Origin: G965229605 sp965229605
Lineage (GTDB): Bacteria > Pseudomonadota > Alphaproteobacteria > CBDDJK01
Length of the DNA stretch: 64,000 nt
Direction of reading: 5' to 3'
NCBI GenBank assembly: GCA_965229605.1
Contig: OZ245892.1
Coordinates: 1,426,001-1,490,000, forward strand
Below, one piece after another: positions 17,769 through 27,007 of the stretch. The notes below the pieces were generated by a model, which saw only the letters and a program-made list of their open reading frames with translations, was not told where the DNA came from and did not search any database. The position numbers and the translations under genes were made by a program. How positions within the stretch are numbered: position 1 is the first letter of the stretch; every line of letters begins with the position of its first letter.

Positions 17769-19086
17769 GGCCCCTTTAAGCAAACGCGCGTTGCTTGATT
17801 ACAGCCTGATCGCGCTGCCTTTGTCGTTTGCGGGATTGCCGCTTTACATCCATATGCCGGATTTCTATGCCACTGAATTTGGCATCAATCTTGGAGTTCT
17901 GGGGACAATCCTGCTGGCTATCCGCCTGTTTGATGCGGTTCAAGACCCCTTTATTGGCTATCTCTCGGATCAAAAACCGCACCAGCGCGGGGCCATTCTT
18001 GTCACCGGAGCCGGGTTTTTAACCATCGGTCTGGCGGGCTTATGTATGGGGCCTCCTCTCTCGGGGTGGACAGCAACATGGTTTGCCCTTTCAATGATTC
18101 TTGCCACAACCGGCTATAGTGTGGTGAGCATCAATATCACAATGCTTGGCGGTTTCTGGCAACCCCAAGATGCACAAAAAGCCAGAATATCTGCCTGGCG
18201 CGAAGGATTTGGCCTTTTGGGACTTCTGATCGCCGCCATCCTCCCACCCGCTTTGCAAACCCGCTTTGACGTAAAAATATCCTTCCTTGCCGTGTTCCTG
18301 GTGTTTGTCCTCTGGCTGATCCTGGCAGGCTGGCTCTTTCAAAAATTCATGCGCAGCTTTCCAGCCCGCAATATCTCTGCATCCGGCAAAACCAACCAGG
18401 GCTTTGCCCTCTATGCGATCTTTAAAGGAAAAGACAAATTGTTCCTCGGGATATGTTTTCTCTCCTATCTCTCGGCCTCGCTGCCAGCCGCGCTGGTCCT
18501 GTTCTTTACCCGCGACTACCTGCAAGCCGAAGAATTGTCCGGCCTGTTTCTCGCCCTCTATTTTATAGCCGGGGCCGCCTTCATTAGCCTGTGGAGCCGC
18601 GCCGCCAAACGCTATGGACTCTATCAAAGCTGGTTGTTTGCCATGCTGCTATCGGTTATCACCTTTATTGGTGCGGCCTTTTTGTCGCCCGGCGATGTGT
18701 TTGCCTATGCCGTGATATGTATCTTGTCCGGGATCGCGCTGGGGGCCGACTTGGCCTTGCCTCCCGCCATGATCGCAGGACGGATCAACGGCAACAAGGC
18801 AAAAGAACAGGCAACCCAATATTATGCCGTGCTGGCCTTGCTGCCTAAATTATCCATGGCACTGGCAACCGGCGTATCGTTTATTGTACTTGAAAAAGGC
18901 GGGTTTCAGGCCGGACAGGATAATTCTGATCAGGCCCTCTTTTTGTTGCTGGTGAGCTATGCGGCAATCCCCTGTTGCCTGAAAACCCTGACAGCCGGGC
19001 TACTCTGGGGACTTATCAGAAAGGAAGGACATCATCATGAAAATACGCGAAGGAGCATTGATCATGGGGCTACTCGGATTTCTTAG
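17758..19086 (+). CDS. MFS transporter, GPH (melibiose carrier) family
   Basis: A 442-residue membrane protein with about twelve predicted transmembrane helices. The loop motif FDAVQDPFIGYLSDQ between helices 2 and 3 is diagnostic of the glycoside-pentoside-hexuronide:cation symporter group. The start used is TTG 17758, inside the end of the preceding gene; no ATG lies nearby in frame. Inside a lipid-modification operon the substrate is unlikely to be a sugar; GPH members also occur as putative lipid transporters (MFSD2A-like). The 3' end overlaps the next lipoprotein gene by 50 bases. Confidence 0.8.
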   Translation: MVSEAPLSKRALLDYSLIALPLSFAGLPLYIHMPDFYATEFGINLGVLGTILLAIRLFDAVQDPFIGYLSDQKPHQRGAILVTGAGFLTIGLAGLCMGPPLSGWTATWFALSMILATTGYSVVSINITMLGGFWQPQDAQKARISAWREGFGLLGLLIAAILPPALQTRFDVKISFLAVFLVFVLWLILAGWLFQKFMRSFPARNISASGKTNQGFALYAIFKGKDKLFLGICFLSYLSASLPAALVLFFTRDYLQAEELSGLFLALYFIAGAAFISLWSRAAKRYGLYQSWLFAMLLSVITFIGAAFLSPGDVFAYAVICILSGIALGADLALPPAMIAGRINGNKAKEQATQYYAVLALLPKLSMALATGVSFIVLEKGGFQAGQDNSDQALFLLLVSYAAIPCCLKTLTAGLLWGLIRKEGHHHENTRRSIDHGATRIS

Positions 19087-19579
19087 CGGCTGTATTGGCG
19101 GTCATTCACTCAGCCATTATCAGGAACAGACTCCGCCTCTGGACCTGGAGGAATATTTCACCGGTCCGCTCAAAGCCTGGGGGGTGGTGCAGGACTATAC
19201 CGGAAAAGTTACCCGGCGTTTTGATGTCGATATGATGGGCACCTGGGAGGACAATACCGGGACCCTGCAAGAGACTTTCAAATTCTATGATGGCGAAACG
19301 CAGGAGCGAATCTGGAAAATCACCCGCCTTGAGCAGGGAAAATACGAAGGACGGGCTGGCGATATTCTTGACAAGGCGGTTGGCACAACGTCGGGAAATG
19401 CCATGCGCTGGGCCTATCAGATGGACCTGGAGGTTGGGGGAAAGACCTACCGGATTACCTTTGATGACTGGATGTTCCTGATGAATGACGGGGTGCTGAT
19501 CAACCGTTCCTATTTGAAGAAATTTGGCCTGACGGTCGGGGAGCTAACCCTTTTTATGCAAAAGCAGGATGCTGAATAA
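19037..19579 (+). CDS. DUF3833 family lipoprotein
   Basis: A 180-residue lipoprotein with lipobox LSGC at residues 16-19 (Cys19 acylated). The mature domain matches DUF3833: LDLEEYFTGPLKAWGVVQDYTGKVTRRF, then the GETQERIWKI and WAYQMDLEVGGKTYRITFDDWM blocks. No biochemical function is known, but members accompany Cfa-type methyltransferases and FAD oxidoreductases. The start overlaps the transporter gene by 50 bases, an unusually deep overlap supported by the in-frame signal sequence and by ATG 19037 following an AAGGA site. Its stop overlaps the next ATG (TAATG). Confidence 0.85.
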   Translation: MKIREGALIMGLLGFLSGCIGGHSLSHYQEQTPPLDLEEYFTGPLKAWGVVQDYTGKVTRRFDVDMMGTWEDNTGTLQETFKFYDGETQERIWKITRLEQGKYEGRAGDILDKAVGTTSGNAMRWAYQMDLEVGGKTYRITFDDWMFLMNDGVLINRSYLKKFGLTVGELTLFMQKQDAE

Positions 19580-20355
19580 TGGGGGCGAGTTCACATAAAC
19601 AAACCTGGGAAAATAAACAGGTCTGGATTATCGGGGCCAGCACAGGGATTGGCTATGCTCTGGCGCAGGAACTGGCAGAACGTAAAGCGACCTTGCTTCT
19701 TTCTGCCCGCAGCAAGGACAAGCTGCTTGAACTGAAAAACAGCCTGAACGGAACCCACCATATCCTGCCCCTTGATATCAGCGACCCGAAAGCGGTGAAA
19801 AATGCCGTTGAGGAGGCACAAAAACATCTAAAGCCGATAGACCATATCATCAATCTGGCGGCTTTATATGAACCCGGTCTGGTGCGGGCGATGGATTTGG
19901 AAAAAGCCCGCAAGCTGGTGGATGTCAATCTGATGGGCAGTTTATATCTTGTCCATGCCGCCATTCCTGTCTTGAAAGCGCAAGGACATGGACAGCTGGC
20001 CCTTTGCGGTTCGATTGCAGGCTTTCGCGGTTTGCCGAATGGCCAGCCCTATAGCGCAACCAAAGCAGCCGTGATCAATTTAGCCGAAACATTGAAGCTG
20101 GAAAATCCCGAACTGGATATCCGCATTATTAATCCGGGCTTTGTGCGCACGCCGCTGACCGATAAAAACAGCTTTAAAATGCCGATGATTATCGAACCGG
20201 AGGAAGCCGCCAAAGAGATTGCCGATGGCTTGCTTGGCTCAGGTTTTGAGGTGCATTTCCCGAAGAAATTTACCTTCTGGCTGAAACTGTTCCGAATATT
20301 GCCGCATGCCCTCTATTTCCGGGTTATTCGCAAAAAACTGTTAAAAGAGAAATAG
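19579..20355 (+). CDS. SDR-family NAD(P)-dependent oxidoreductase (end of lipid operon)
   Basis: A 258-residue short-chain dehydrogenase with GASTGIG at residues 19-25 and catalytic Ser145, Tyr158, Lys162 (YSATK). The C-terminal extension (LKLFRILPHALYFRVIRKKLL) is basic and hydrophobic, which may hold it at the membrane. It is translationally coupled to the DUF3833 gene through a one-base overlap and ends the seven-gene lipid operon. It converges on tolC with an 18-bp gap and no visible terminator hairpin. Confidence 0.85.
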   Translation: MGASSHKQTWENKQVWIIGASTGIGYALAQELAERKATLLLSARSKDKLLELKNSLNGTHHILPLDISDPKAVKNAVEEAQKHLKPIDHIINLAALYEPGLVRAMDLEKARKLVDVNLMGSLYLVHAAIPVLKAQGHGQLALCGSIAGFRGLPNGQPYSATKAAVINLAETLKLENPELDIRIINPGFVRTPLTDKNSFKMPMIIEPEEAAKEIADGLLGSGFEVHFPKKFTFWLKLFRILPHALYFRVIRKKLLKEK

Positions 20356-20373
20356 GCCAATCATTCTTCTTGA

Positions 20374-21780
20374 TTATTCTTCGGGATAAGTTTCATCGCT
20401 CTCATCGCCCCAGCCGCTAAAGCGATCCCGCGCTTGCTTGTAATGGACATCCGGGTCATAGGTATCAATACCAGCATCTATGGTATCCAGATTCAAGGCA
20501 TTAAAGGTCAAGCCGCCTGTGGCCTGAACCAGCTGGAAGCGGGCGACGATTGAATCGCGCTTGGCCCGCACCAGCGAAACCTCGTCATCCAGGACTTCTT
20601 GCTCGGCATTCAAAACATCCAGCACCGTCCGCGCCCCGACTTGCGATTCCTGTTCGACTCCTTCAAGCGCAATCCGGCTGGCTTCCAGCCCTTCCTGCGT
20701 CGCCTGAATAACCGAAAGGCTGGACACATAGCGTTCCCAGGCACTGGTGACTTGTGAGGTGATCTGGCGGCGGGCGGTCTGCAGACGGTGACCGGCTGCT
20801 GCTGCGCTTGAGCGAGACTGGCGCAACTGCGCTTCGGCCACCCCGGCCTGATAAATCGGGATACTGAAGGTCAGGCCAAAGGCGGCCCCTGTCCCGCGCG
20901 AACCCCGCGCCACGCTATTGTCTTCGCGGGTGAGACTGCTTGAAACTGTTGCCGAGGGCAGCAATCCGGCGCGCCGGATTTCAATCTGCTGGCGCGCACT
21001 GCGGTAACTATGGGAAGCACTATGGATGGTCGGGTTATTGGCCAGAGCCATTTCAAGGGCGGCTTCGCGGCTTTCCGGCAAAGCGAGGGTGATATCCGGC
21101 GTGGTTGAAAGAGAACCGGCAGGTCTGTTGCCAACATGCTGTTCGTAGTCATTGCGACTGATTTCAAGCTGACCCCGGGCATTGACCAGATCAGCCCGGG
21201 CCTGAGACAAGCTGCTTTGAGCCTGGGCAACATCGGTGCGCGTGACCTCCCCGAGTTCAAAACGGTCATTGGTGGCTTCAAGCTGGCGCGTGAGTCGGGC
21301 AACATTTTTCTGGCGCAATTCAACCACCGCCTGATCGCGGGCAACATCCATATAGCTTGTCACGGTATTGAGAAAAACCGCTTGTTCGGCTTCTTGCAGG
21401 GCAGATCGGCCCGAGCGGACGTTTGCCTCGGCCTGATCGGTGCTGGCATTCATGGCCCCGCTGTCATAGACGGTTTGCGAAAGTGACAAGGCCCCGGTTG
21501 TGTCCGCCCGGCTTCGATCCGCACTGTCGAGATTGCTTTCCTGCTTTTCATAGCCAGTTTCAACAGAAAGACTGACGCTCGGGCGTTGGGCGCCTCTGGC
21601 AATGGCAATGCTTTCATCCAGTGCCCGCAGATCAGCCCGGGCGGCCTGGATATCCGGGTGGGACTCATAGGCCATCACCAGCGACTCAGACAGGCTTTGT
21701 GCGCTTAAAGATGGAGAGAAAACGAATAAACCGGATAGAAAAGAGCAAAAGACATAAGGAAGATAATATTTTACGCGCAT
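20374..21780 (-). CDS. tolC: TolC-family outer membrane efflux protein
   Basis: The outer-membrane channel of type I secretion and tripartite efflux systems. The 468-residue protein has a signal peptide (residues 1-28, ending LSAQ) and the duplicated long-helix, beta-strand architecture of outer membrane efflux proteins: TVTSYMDVARDQAVVELRQKN in the first half and QITSQVTSAWERYVSSLS in the second. The last 40 residues are acidic. The neighbouring pcm-like gene upstream on the same strand overlaps it by 10 bases, the order usual in alphaproteobacteria. No inner-membrane pump or adaptor gene is adjacent, so it probably serves several systems. Confidence 0.92.
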   Translation of the reverse strand: MRVKYYLPYVFCSFLSGLFVFSPSLSAQSLSESLVMAYESHPDIQAARADLRALDESIAIARGAQRPSVSLSVETGYEKQESNLDSADRSRADTTGALSLSQTVYDSGAMNASTDQAEANVRSGRSALQEAEQAVFLNTVTSYMDVARDQAVVELRQKNVARLTRQLEATNDRFELGEVTRTDVAQAQSSLSQARADLVNARGQLEISRNDYEQHVGNRPAGSLSTTPDITLALPESREAALEMALANNPTIHSASHSYRSARQQIEIRRAGLLPSATVSSSLTREDNSVARGSRGTGAAFGLTFSIPIYQAGVAEAQLRQSRSSAAAAGHRLQTARRQITSQVTSAWERYVSSLSVIQATQEGLEASRIALEGVEQESQVGARTVLDVLNAEQEVLDDEVSLVRAKRDSIVARFQLVQATGGLTFNALNLDTIDAGIDTYDPDVHYKQARDRFSGWGDESDETYPEE

Positions 21781-22418
21781 AGAGAAAATCCTTCCGGCTT
21801 TTCATCAAGGAGGGGCGCGTTCAAATCCTCCAGAATAATTTCGCTGACATACCCGCCATGGTTTACGCGTCTGGCCAGCTGACCAACCCGGTCCTGACGC
21901 ACATAGACCAGACAGCCGCCATCAGCCAGCTGTTCATCCAGCGCAACCGGCACATTGCATAAAGACCCTTCAACAAGAATAGCCTGATACGGCCCTTGTT
22001 CGGGATAGCCTGTCATCGGGTCCCCGGCCCCGCAAGCCAGATTATCCAGAGCCAGATCAACCGCCAACCGTGACAAATGATCGGCCTGCGCCTGCGATTG
22101 TGTAAGGGCATAGACAAAACCGGCCATCTGGCTGGCAAGCGCGGCCATATAGCCACAATTTGCAGCAACAATCAGGACAGAATCACCGGGTGCAAGATTG
22201 GCGGTTTGTAGTAATTTGGCCTGCACTAGAGGGGGCGGCATTTTTCCGCCAGCAGCCAGATCAATCATCGCATCGCTATAGGCCAGCATCTGGAGATTTG
22301 AAGGCAGGAATCGTTCCCTCGGCATCATCGCCATAGCGGCAAGCAAAGCCGGGTGATCAATCTGATTAACCGTAATCTGACCATCAATCATATTTTGGCG
22401 GCTGCGGCTTATATCCAT
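21771..22418 (-). CDS. Protein-L-isoaspartate O-methyltransferase family protein
   Basis: A 215-residue PCMT-family protein. The N terminus SRQNMIDGQI is the conserved opening of this family and MPRERFLPSNLQMLAYSDAMI matches the substrate-loop region. The SAM motif I area is degenerate: VLIVAANCGYMAALAS replaces the usual VLEIGTGSGYQAA, so methyltransferase activity is doubtful. This short, degenerate version linked to tolC is common in alphaproteobacteria and has no established role. It overlaps tolC by 10 bases. Confidence 0.82.
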   Translation of the reverse strand: MDISRSRQNMIDGQITVNQIDHPALLAAMAMMPRERFLPSNLQMLAYSDAMIDLAAGGKMPPPLVQAKLLQTANLAPGDSVLIVAANCGYMAALASQMAGFVYALTQSQAQADHLSRLAVDLALDNLACGAGDPMTGYPEQGPYQAILVEGSLCNVPVALDEQLADGGCLVYVRQDRVGQLARRVNHGGYVSEIILEDLNAPLLDEKPEGFSLCA

Positions 22419-22513
22419 GATATTTGCTTTCTTGCTGACGGCTCTCTTTACTCTCTCTGCTTAACCATATCTTTTAACTATGTAGAGGCGAATTGGCAAC
22501 GCGCTAAATGCCC

Positions 22514-22534
22514 GATGCTGAAGGTTCAGGCATC
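22514..22534. other. Short inverted repeat just after the ald stop codon
   Basis: GATGCTGAA and its complement with one bulged base flank a 2-base loop. The element begins immediately after the minus-strand ald stop at 22535. There is no T tract on either strand, so it may block exonucleases or be a weak terminator rather than a classical one. Confidence 0.35.
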
Positions 22535-23668
22535 TCAGGCCAACAGGTTCCCGGCAGGCGTAAAAGGAAGATCATGCGCTTGGGCGACTGGCGCACAAGT
22601 CACCTGTCCATCATGAATATTCAGCCCTTCACATAAACCGGCATCATCCTTCAGGGCCTGTTTCCAGCCTTTATTCGCCAAAGCCACCACATGCGGCAGG
22701 GTGGCATTATTCAAGGCCAGACTGCTGGTCCGGGCCACCCCGCCCGGCATATTGGCAACACAATAATGGACGATCCCTTCTTCAATGAAAGTGGGCTCGG
22801 CATGGGTGGTGGGACGGCTGGTTTCCGTGCAACCACCCTGATCTATCGCAATATCAACAATCACCGATCCCGGACGCATGGTTTTCAACATCGCACGGGT
22901 AATCAGTTTAGGGGCCTTGGCCCCTGGAATCAGCACCGCGCCAATCACAAGGTCTGCTGTTTGAATGGCGCGCTCCAGCGCATCAACCGTTGAATATTGG
23001 ATGGAGACCCGGCCTTGAAAAATCTCGTCAAGCTGGCGCAGGCGCGGCAGCGATTTATCCAGAATCGTCACCTGCGCCCCGCAGCCAACCGCCATATAGG
23101 CCGCATTGACCCCGGATATGCCGCCGCCGATAATCACGACTTCTCCCGGCAGAACCCCCGGCACACCGCCAAGCAGGACCCCGGCCCCGCCTTGCGCTTT
23201 TTCAAGCGCATGGGCCCCGGCCTGCACCGACAAACGACCGGCGACTTCACTCATCGGGGCCAAAAGCGGCAAGCCTCCCCCCGGCCCGGTAACCGTCTCA
23301 TAGGCAATCGCTGTCACACCCGATTCACATAAAAGCCGGGTCTGCGCGTAATCCGGGGCCAGGTGTAAATAGGTAAATAAAACCTGCCCCGAACGTAAAC
23401 GCCGACATTCATCCGGTTGAGGCTCCTTCACCTTGACAATCATATCGCTTGTTTCAAAGATTTCCTCGGCACTGGAGATAATCGTCGCACCCGCAGCCTG
23501 ATAATCCGCATCCAACGCCCCGATCCCGCTGCCTGCTTGCGTCTCAATCCTTACCGCATGACCGTGATGACATAACTCCCGCACACTGGCAGGCGTCAAC
23601 CCAACCCGATACTCATGGACCTTTATTTCCTTCGGAACCCCAATTTTAATAGGCGAACTGGCTTTCAT
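22535..23668 (-). CDS. ald: Alanine dehydrogenase
   Basis: Catalyses reversible oxidative deamination of L-alanine to pyruvate and ammonia with NAD. The 377-residue length is typical. Seen in the sequence: N-terminal GVPKEIKVHEYRVGLTP, the substrate lysine region MIVKVKEPQ, the His-containing FTYLHLAPD motif, the nucleotide motif GGGISGVNAAYMAVGCG, and the C-terminal NMPGGVARTSSLALNNATLPH. It is divergent from secA across a 315-bp gap. There is no Lrp-type regulator beside it. Confidence 0.95.
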   Translation of the reverse strand: MKASSPIKIGVPKEIKVHEYRVGLTPASVRELCHHGHAVRIETQAGSGIGALDADYQAAGATIISSAEEIFETSDMIVKVKEPQPDECRRLRSGQVLFTYLHLAPDYAQTRLLCESGVTAIAYETVTGPGGGLPLLAPMSEVAGRLSVQAGAHALEKAQGGAGVLLGGVPGVLPGEVVIIGGGISGVNAAYMAVGCGAQVTILDKSLPRLRQLDEIFQGRVSIQYSTVDALERAIQTADLVIGAVLIPGAKAPKLITRAMLKTMRPGSVIVDIAIDQGGCTETSRPTTHAEPTFIEEGIVHYCVANMPGGVARTSSLALNNATLPHVVALANKGWKQALKDDAGLCEGLNIHDGQVTCAPVAQAHDLPFTPAGNLLA

Positions 23669-23790
23669 AGCATAACTCTCATTGGTTTTTCCCTCCTTAT
23701 CCTGACCCCTGTTAGCGACTCCTCTATCGGTGGACAGGACAGCATAGATTGTATAGAGATATTCGCAGGCTGCACGATTTTAGGCCCCGC

Positions 23791-23820
23791 ATAATTGAAA
23801 ATCCCTATAATTGAAAATCC
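23791..23820. repeat. Pair of 14-bp direct repeats in the ald-secA intergenic region
   Basis: The word ATAATTGAAAATCC occurs at 23791-23804 and again at 23807-23820, spaced 16 bases apart. It lies about 125 bp upstream of the ald start (minus strand) and 165 bp upstream of secA. A regulator-binding direct repeat is possible; the rest of the 23669-23983 gap shows no gene or clear hairpin. Confidence 0.6.
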
Positions 23821-23983
23821 ATAACCCGCCAAGCCTTTTAAAGCTCACCTGGTCGCTCTTGCAGAGGCTATGCAGGAAATATAAGACAATTTTTCACTTT
23901 CATTCTAATCTGGCACTGGACCTTGGCAGATACGCGCATTATATCAGGCCAACAAAACTCACGATCCTGTAGCAGGAGTCTAA

Positions 23984-26791
23984 ATGCGTTTTTCTGACCT
24001 CTTTTTGCGCTTCTTTGGCAGCACCAATGATCGCCTGATCCGCCGCTTGCAAAGCGATGTGGAGCGAATCAATGCTTTTGAGCCAACCTTGTCACAGCTG
24101 TCCGATGATCAGCTTGCCGACCAGACAAGGCTTTTCCGCGAACGCCATGCAAATGGCGAAAGTCTGGACCGCTTATTGCCTGAAGCCTTTGCCACGGTGC
24201 GCGAAGCTGCCCGGCGCACCCTCTCCATGCGGCATTTTGACGTCCAGCTTCTGGGCGGCATGGTCCTGCATAAAGGCCAGATCGCTGAAATGAAAACCGG
24301 TGAGGGCAAGACTCTGGTTGCAACCTTGCCGGTTTATCTGAATGCGCTTTCTGGGAAAGGCGTGCATGTGGTCACGGTCAATGACTATCTGGCGCGGCGT
24401 GACTGCGCCTGGATGGGGAAGATTTATAATTTTCTGGGTCTCAGCGTTGGCGTGATCGTGCCGAATATTGACGAGCTGACCAGAAAGCGGGCCTATGAGG
24501 CCGATATCACCTATGGCACGAATAACGAGTTTGGCTTTGATTACCTGCGCGATAATTTGAAATCGCGCGAGGTTGATATGGTGCAGCGCGACTTTAACTT
24601 TGCCATTGTTGACGAGGTTGATTCGATCCTGATTGACGAGGCCCGCACACCTTTGATTATTTCTGGCCCGGTTGAGGATTCATCGGCTCTTTACCGGACG
24701 ATGGACACGATTATTCCCCGGCTGGTTGAGGAGGATTATGAGAAGGATGAGAAGCAGCGTGCTGTTTCTTTGACCGAGGTCGGACAGGAGCATGCCGAGG
24801 CCTTGCTTCAGGAGATTCCGGGTCTTTTGAAGGAGGGGGGGCTTTACGACATCCAGAATATTTCGATTGTGCATCATATCAATCAGGCCTTGCGGGCGCA
24901 CAAGCTGTTTACGCGGGATGTCGATTATATTTGCAAGGATGGACGGATTATCATCATTGACGAGTTTACCGGTCGCATGATGGAGGGCCGCCGCTATTCG
25001 GACGGTTTGCACCAGGCCCTTGAGGCCAAGGAGAATGTTTCTATTCAGGTTGAGAATCAGACTTTGGCCCAAATTACGTTTCAGAATTATTTTCGGATGT
25101 ATCCGAAGCTTGCGGGCATGACGGGGACGGCTTTGACCGAGGCGGGGGAGTTTGATCAAATCTATGGTCTTGGCGTGGTTGATGTTCCGACCAACAAGCC
25201 GATGGTGCGGGCGGATCATGATGACGAGGTCTATCGCACGTCTGGCGAGCGGGATGCAGCTTTGGTTGAGGAGATTAAAGAGTGTCACAAGCGCGGACAG
25301 CCGGTTTTGGTCGGGACGGTATCGATTGAGCGTTCAGAGGTTTTATCAAGCACGTTGAGTAAGGCGAATATCAGGCATAATGTTTTGAATGCGCGGCAAC
25401 ATGCGCAGGAGGCCGGGATTATTGCCGAGGCCGGGGTGCCGGGAGCGGTGACGATTGCGACGAATATGGCGGGTCGCGGCACGGATATTCAGCTTGGCGG
25501 CAATCTGGATATGCGGCTTTCGAAGCTGGAGGAGGAGGGCAATCATTCGCCCGAGAATATTGAGAAAATCCGCGCTGAGATTGCCAGCCAGCGCGAGATT
25601 GCTCTGTCGGCTGGCGGGTTGATGGTGATTGGCACCGAGCGTCATGAGAGCCGACGGATTGACAATCAGCTGCGGGGACGTTCGGGCCGGCAAGGTGATC
25701 CGGGAGCTTCGCGTTTTTATGTCAGCCTTGAAGACGATTTGATGCGGATTTTCGGGACTGACCGGCTGGATGGCATGTTGAAGAAGCTGGGTTTGCAGGA
25801 TGGGGAGGCGATTGCGCATCCCTGGGTTTCAAAGGCGCTTGAAACGGCGCAAAAGAAGGTTGAGGCCCGTAATTTTGAAATCCGCAAGCAGTTATTGAAG
25901 TTTGATGATGTGATGAATGACCAGCGCAAGGTCGTGTTTGAGCAACGCCGCGATCTGATGCGCACAGACGATATTTCATCGACCATTCAGGACATGCGCC
26001 ATGATTGTATAGATGATCTTGTTGCCCGTCATATCCCGTCAGAGGCTTTGCCTGATCAATGGAATCTTGACGGGCTGCATACTGAAATAAGAGGCTGTTT
26101 CGGGCTTGATCTTCCGGTCAGGGAATGGGCGGATGAAGAAGGCGTTGGCAGCCGCGAGTTTCAGGAGCGAATCACCAAAGCGGCTGATGATTTGATGGCA
26201 AGCAAAGCTGTCAAATATTCGCCACATATCATGCGCCAGATTGAGCGCAACCTGCTTTTACAGCTGCTTGATCACAGCTGGAAAGAGCATTTGTTGCAGC
26301 TTGATCATTTGCGTCAGGGCATTGGTCTGCGGGCCTATGCGCAGCGCGACCCGCTTAATGAATATAAGCAGGAAGCCTTTTTAATGTTTGAACAGATGCT
26401 GGGCCAGTTGCGCACCCAGATCACGGCTTTGCTGAGTCATGTTGAGTTAAATATTCCCAATATCAATACAGGCGCAGATTTACCGCTTGCCCCGGCGCGC
26501 TCACAGCTTGATATTCACGAACATCACGGCATGAGCCCGCAAGATATTGCGGCTTTGCCCACAGCCGATGATCAGGATGTGCAAATGGTTGCTGATCTTT
26601 TGGGACGCAGTTACAAGGCGGCCCCGCCGCCACCACACCCTTCCGAACCGGCTGCGCGGGCCAAACAGTCCGCGAGCCGAAAGCGACCGACAAAAGTCGA
26701 TCCCAACGATCCTGCGACATGGGGAAAAGTCCAGCGCAACGCCCCCTGCCCTTGCGGAAGCGGCAAAAAATATAAACAATGTCACGGATAA
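23984..26791 (+). CDS. secA: Preprotein translocase ATPase SecA
   Basis: The ATP-driven motor that pushes preproteins through SecYEG. At 935 residues it is full length: Walker A MKTGEGKT at 103-110, Walker B VDEVDSILIDEART, the Q-motif region, the preprotein-crosslinking domain, NBD2 (MAGRGTDIQLGG), helical scaffold and wing domains. The C-terminal zinc tail CPCGSGKKYKQCHG binds SecB. A ribosome site (GCAGGAG) precedes ATG 23984. The codon style changes inside the gene: from about 24690 to 25980 glutamate is nearly always GAG, while both flanks mostly use GAA. Confidence 0.97.
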   Translation: MRFSDLFLRFFGSTNDRLIRRLQSDVERINAFEPTLSQLSDDQLADQTRLFRERHANGESLDRLLPEAFATVREAARRTLSMRHFDVQLLGGMVLHKGQIAEMKTGEGKTLVATLPVYLNALSGKGVHVVTVNDYLARRDCAWMGKIYNFLGLSVGVIVPNIDELTRKRAYEADITYGTNNEFGFDYLRDNLKSREVDMVQRDFNFAIVDEVDSILIDEARTPLIISGPVEDSSALYRTMDTIIPRLVEEDYEKDEKQRAVSLTEVGQEHAEALLQEIPGLLKEGGLYDIQNISIVHHINQALRAHKLFTRDVDYICKDGRIIIIDEFTGRMMEGRRYSDGLHQALEAKENVSIQVENQTLAQITFQNYFRMYPKLAGMTGTALTEAGEFDQIYGLGVVDVPTNKPMVRADHDDEVYRTSGERDAALVEEIKECHKRGQPVLVGTVSIERSEVLSSTLSKANIRHNVLNARQHAQEAGIIAEAGVPGAVTIATNMAGRGTDIQLGGNLDMRLSKLEEEGNHSPENIEKIRAEIASQREIALSAGGLMVIGTERHESRRIDNQLRGRSGRQGDPGASRFYVSLEDDLMRIFGTDRLDGMLKKLGLQDGEAIAHPWVSKALETAQKKVEARNFEIRKQLLKFDDVMNDQRKVVFEQRRDLMRTDDISSTIQDMRHDCIDDLVARHIPSEALPDQWNLDGLHTEIRGCFGLDLPVREWADEEGVGSREFQERITKAADDLMASKAVKYSPHIMRQIERNLLLQLLDHSWKEHLLQLDHLRQGIGLRAYAQRDPLNEYKQEAFLMFEQMLGQLRTQITALLSHVELNIPNINTGADLPLAPARSQLDIHEHHGMSPQDIAALPTADDQDVQMVADLLGRSYKAAPPPPHPSEPAARAKQSASRKRPTKVDPNDPATWGKVQRNAPCPCGSGKKYKQCHG

Positions 26792-26857
26792 CAACAGAAC
26801 GGGACTCATTATCCTGCCCTGAGAAATCTTTTTAATTATTTGATTTTAATCACTAAA

Positions 26858-26880
26858 AAAACCGGCCTTGCGCCGGTTTT
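26858..26880 (+). terminator. Rho-independent terminator after secA
   Basis: A perfect 9-bp stem, AAAACCGGC and GCCGGTTTT, closes a 5-base loop about 65 bases after the secA stop. The T run on the plus strand is four bases and the minus strand carries seven, so the element could work in both directions. Confidence 0.85.
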
Positions 26881-27007
26881 GCCGCGTAAAGCCTCGGGGC
26901 TTGTAAATCACAGCGAATTATCTTATGCCTGTATAAAGTATATAAGGACTATAACATACCATTCGATAAACAATTATTCTGACATTTAACTTCCAGGAGG
27001 GGTATAA

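Noticed and set aside
26887..27007. Sigma54 promoter upstream of amtB
   Set aside because: amtB genes are often NtrC/sigma54-regulated, so I looked, but no GG-N10-GC element with TGGC/TTGC flanks is present.
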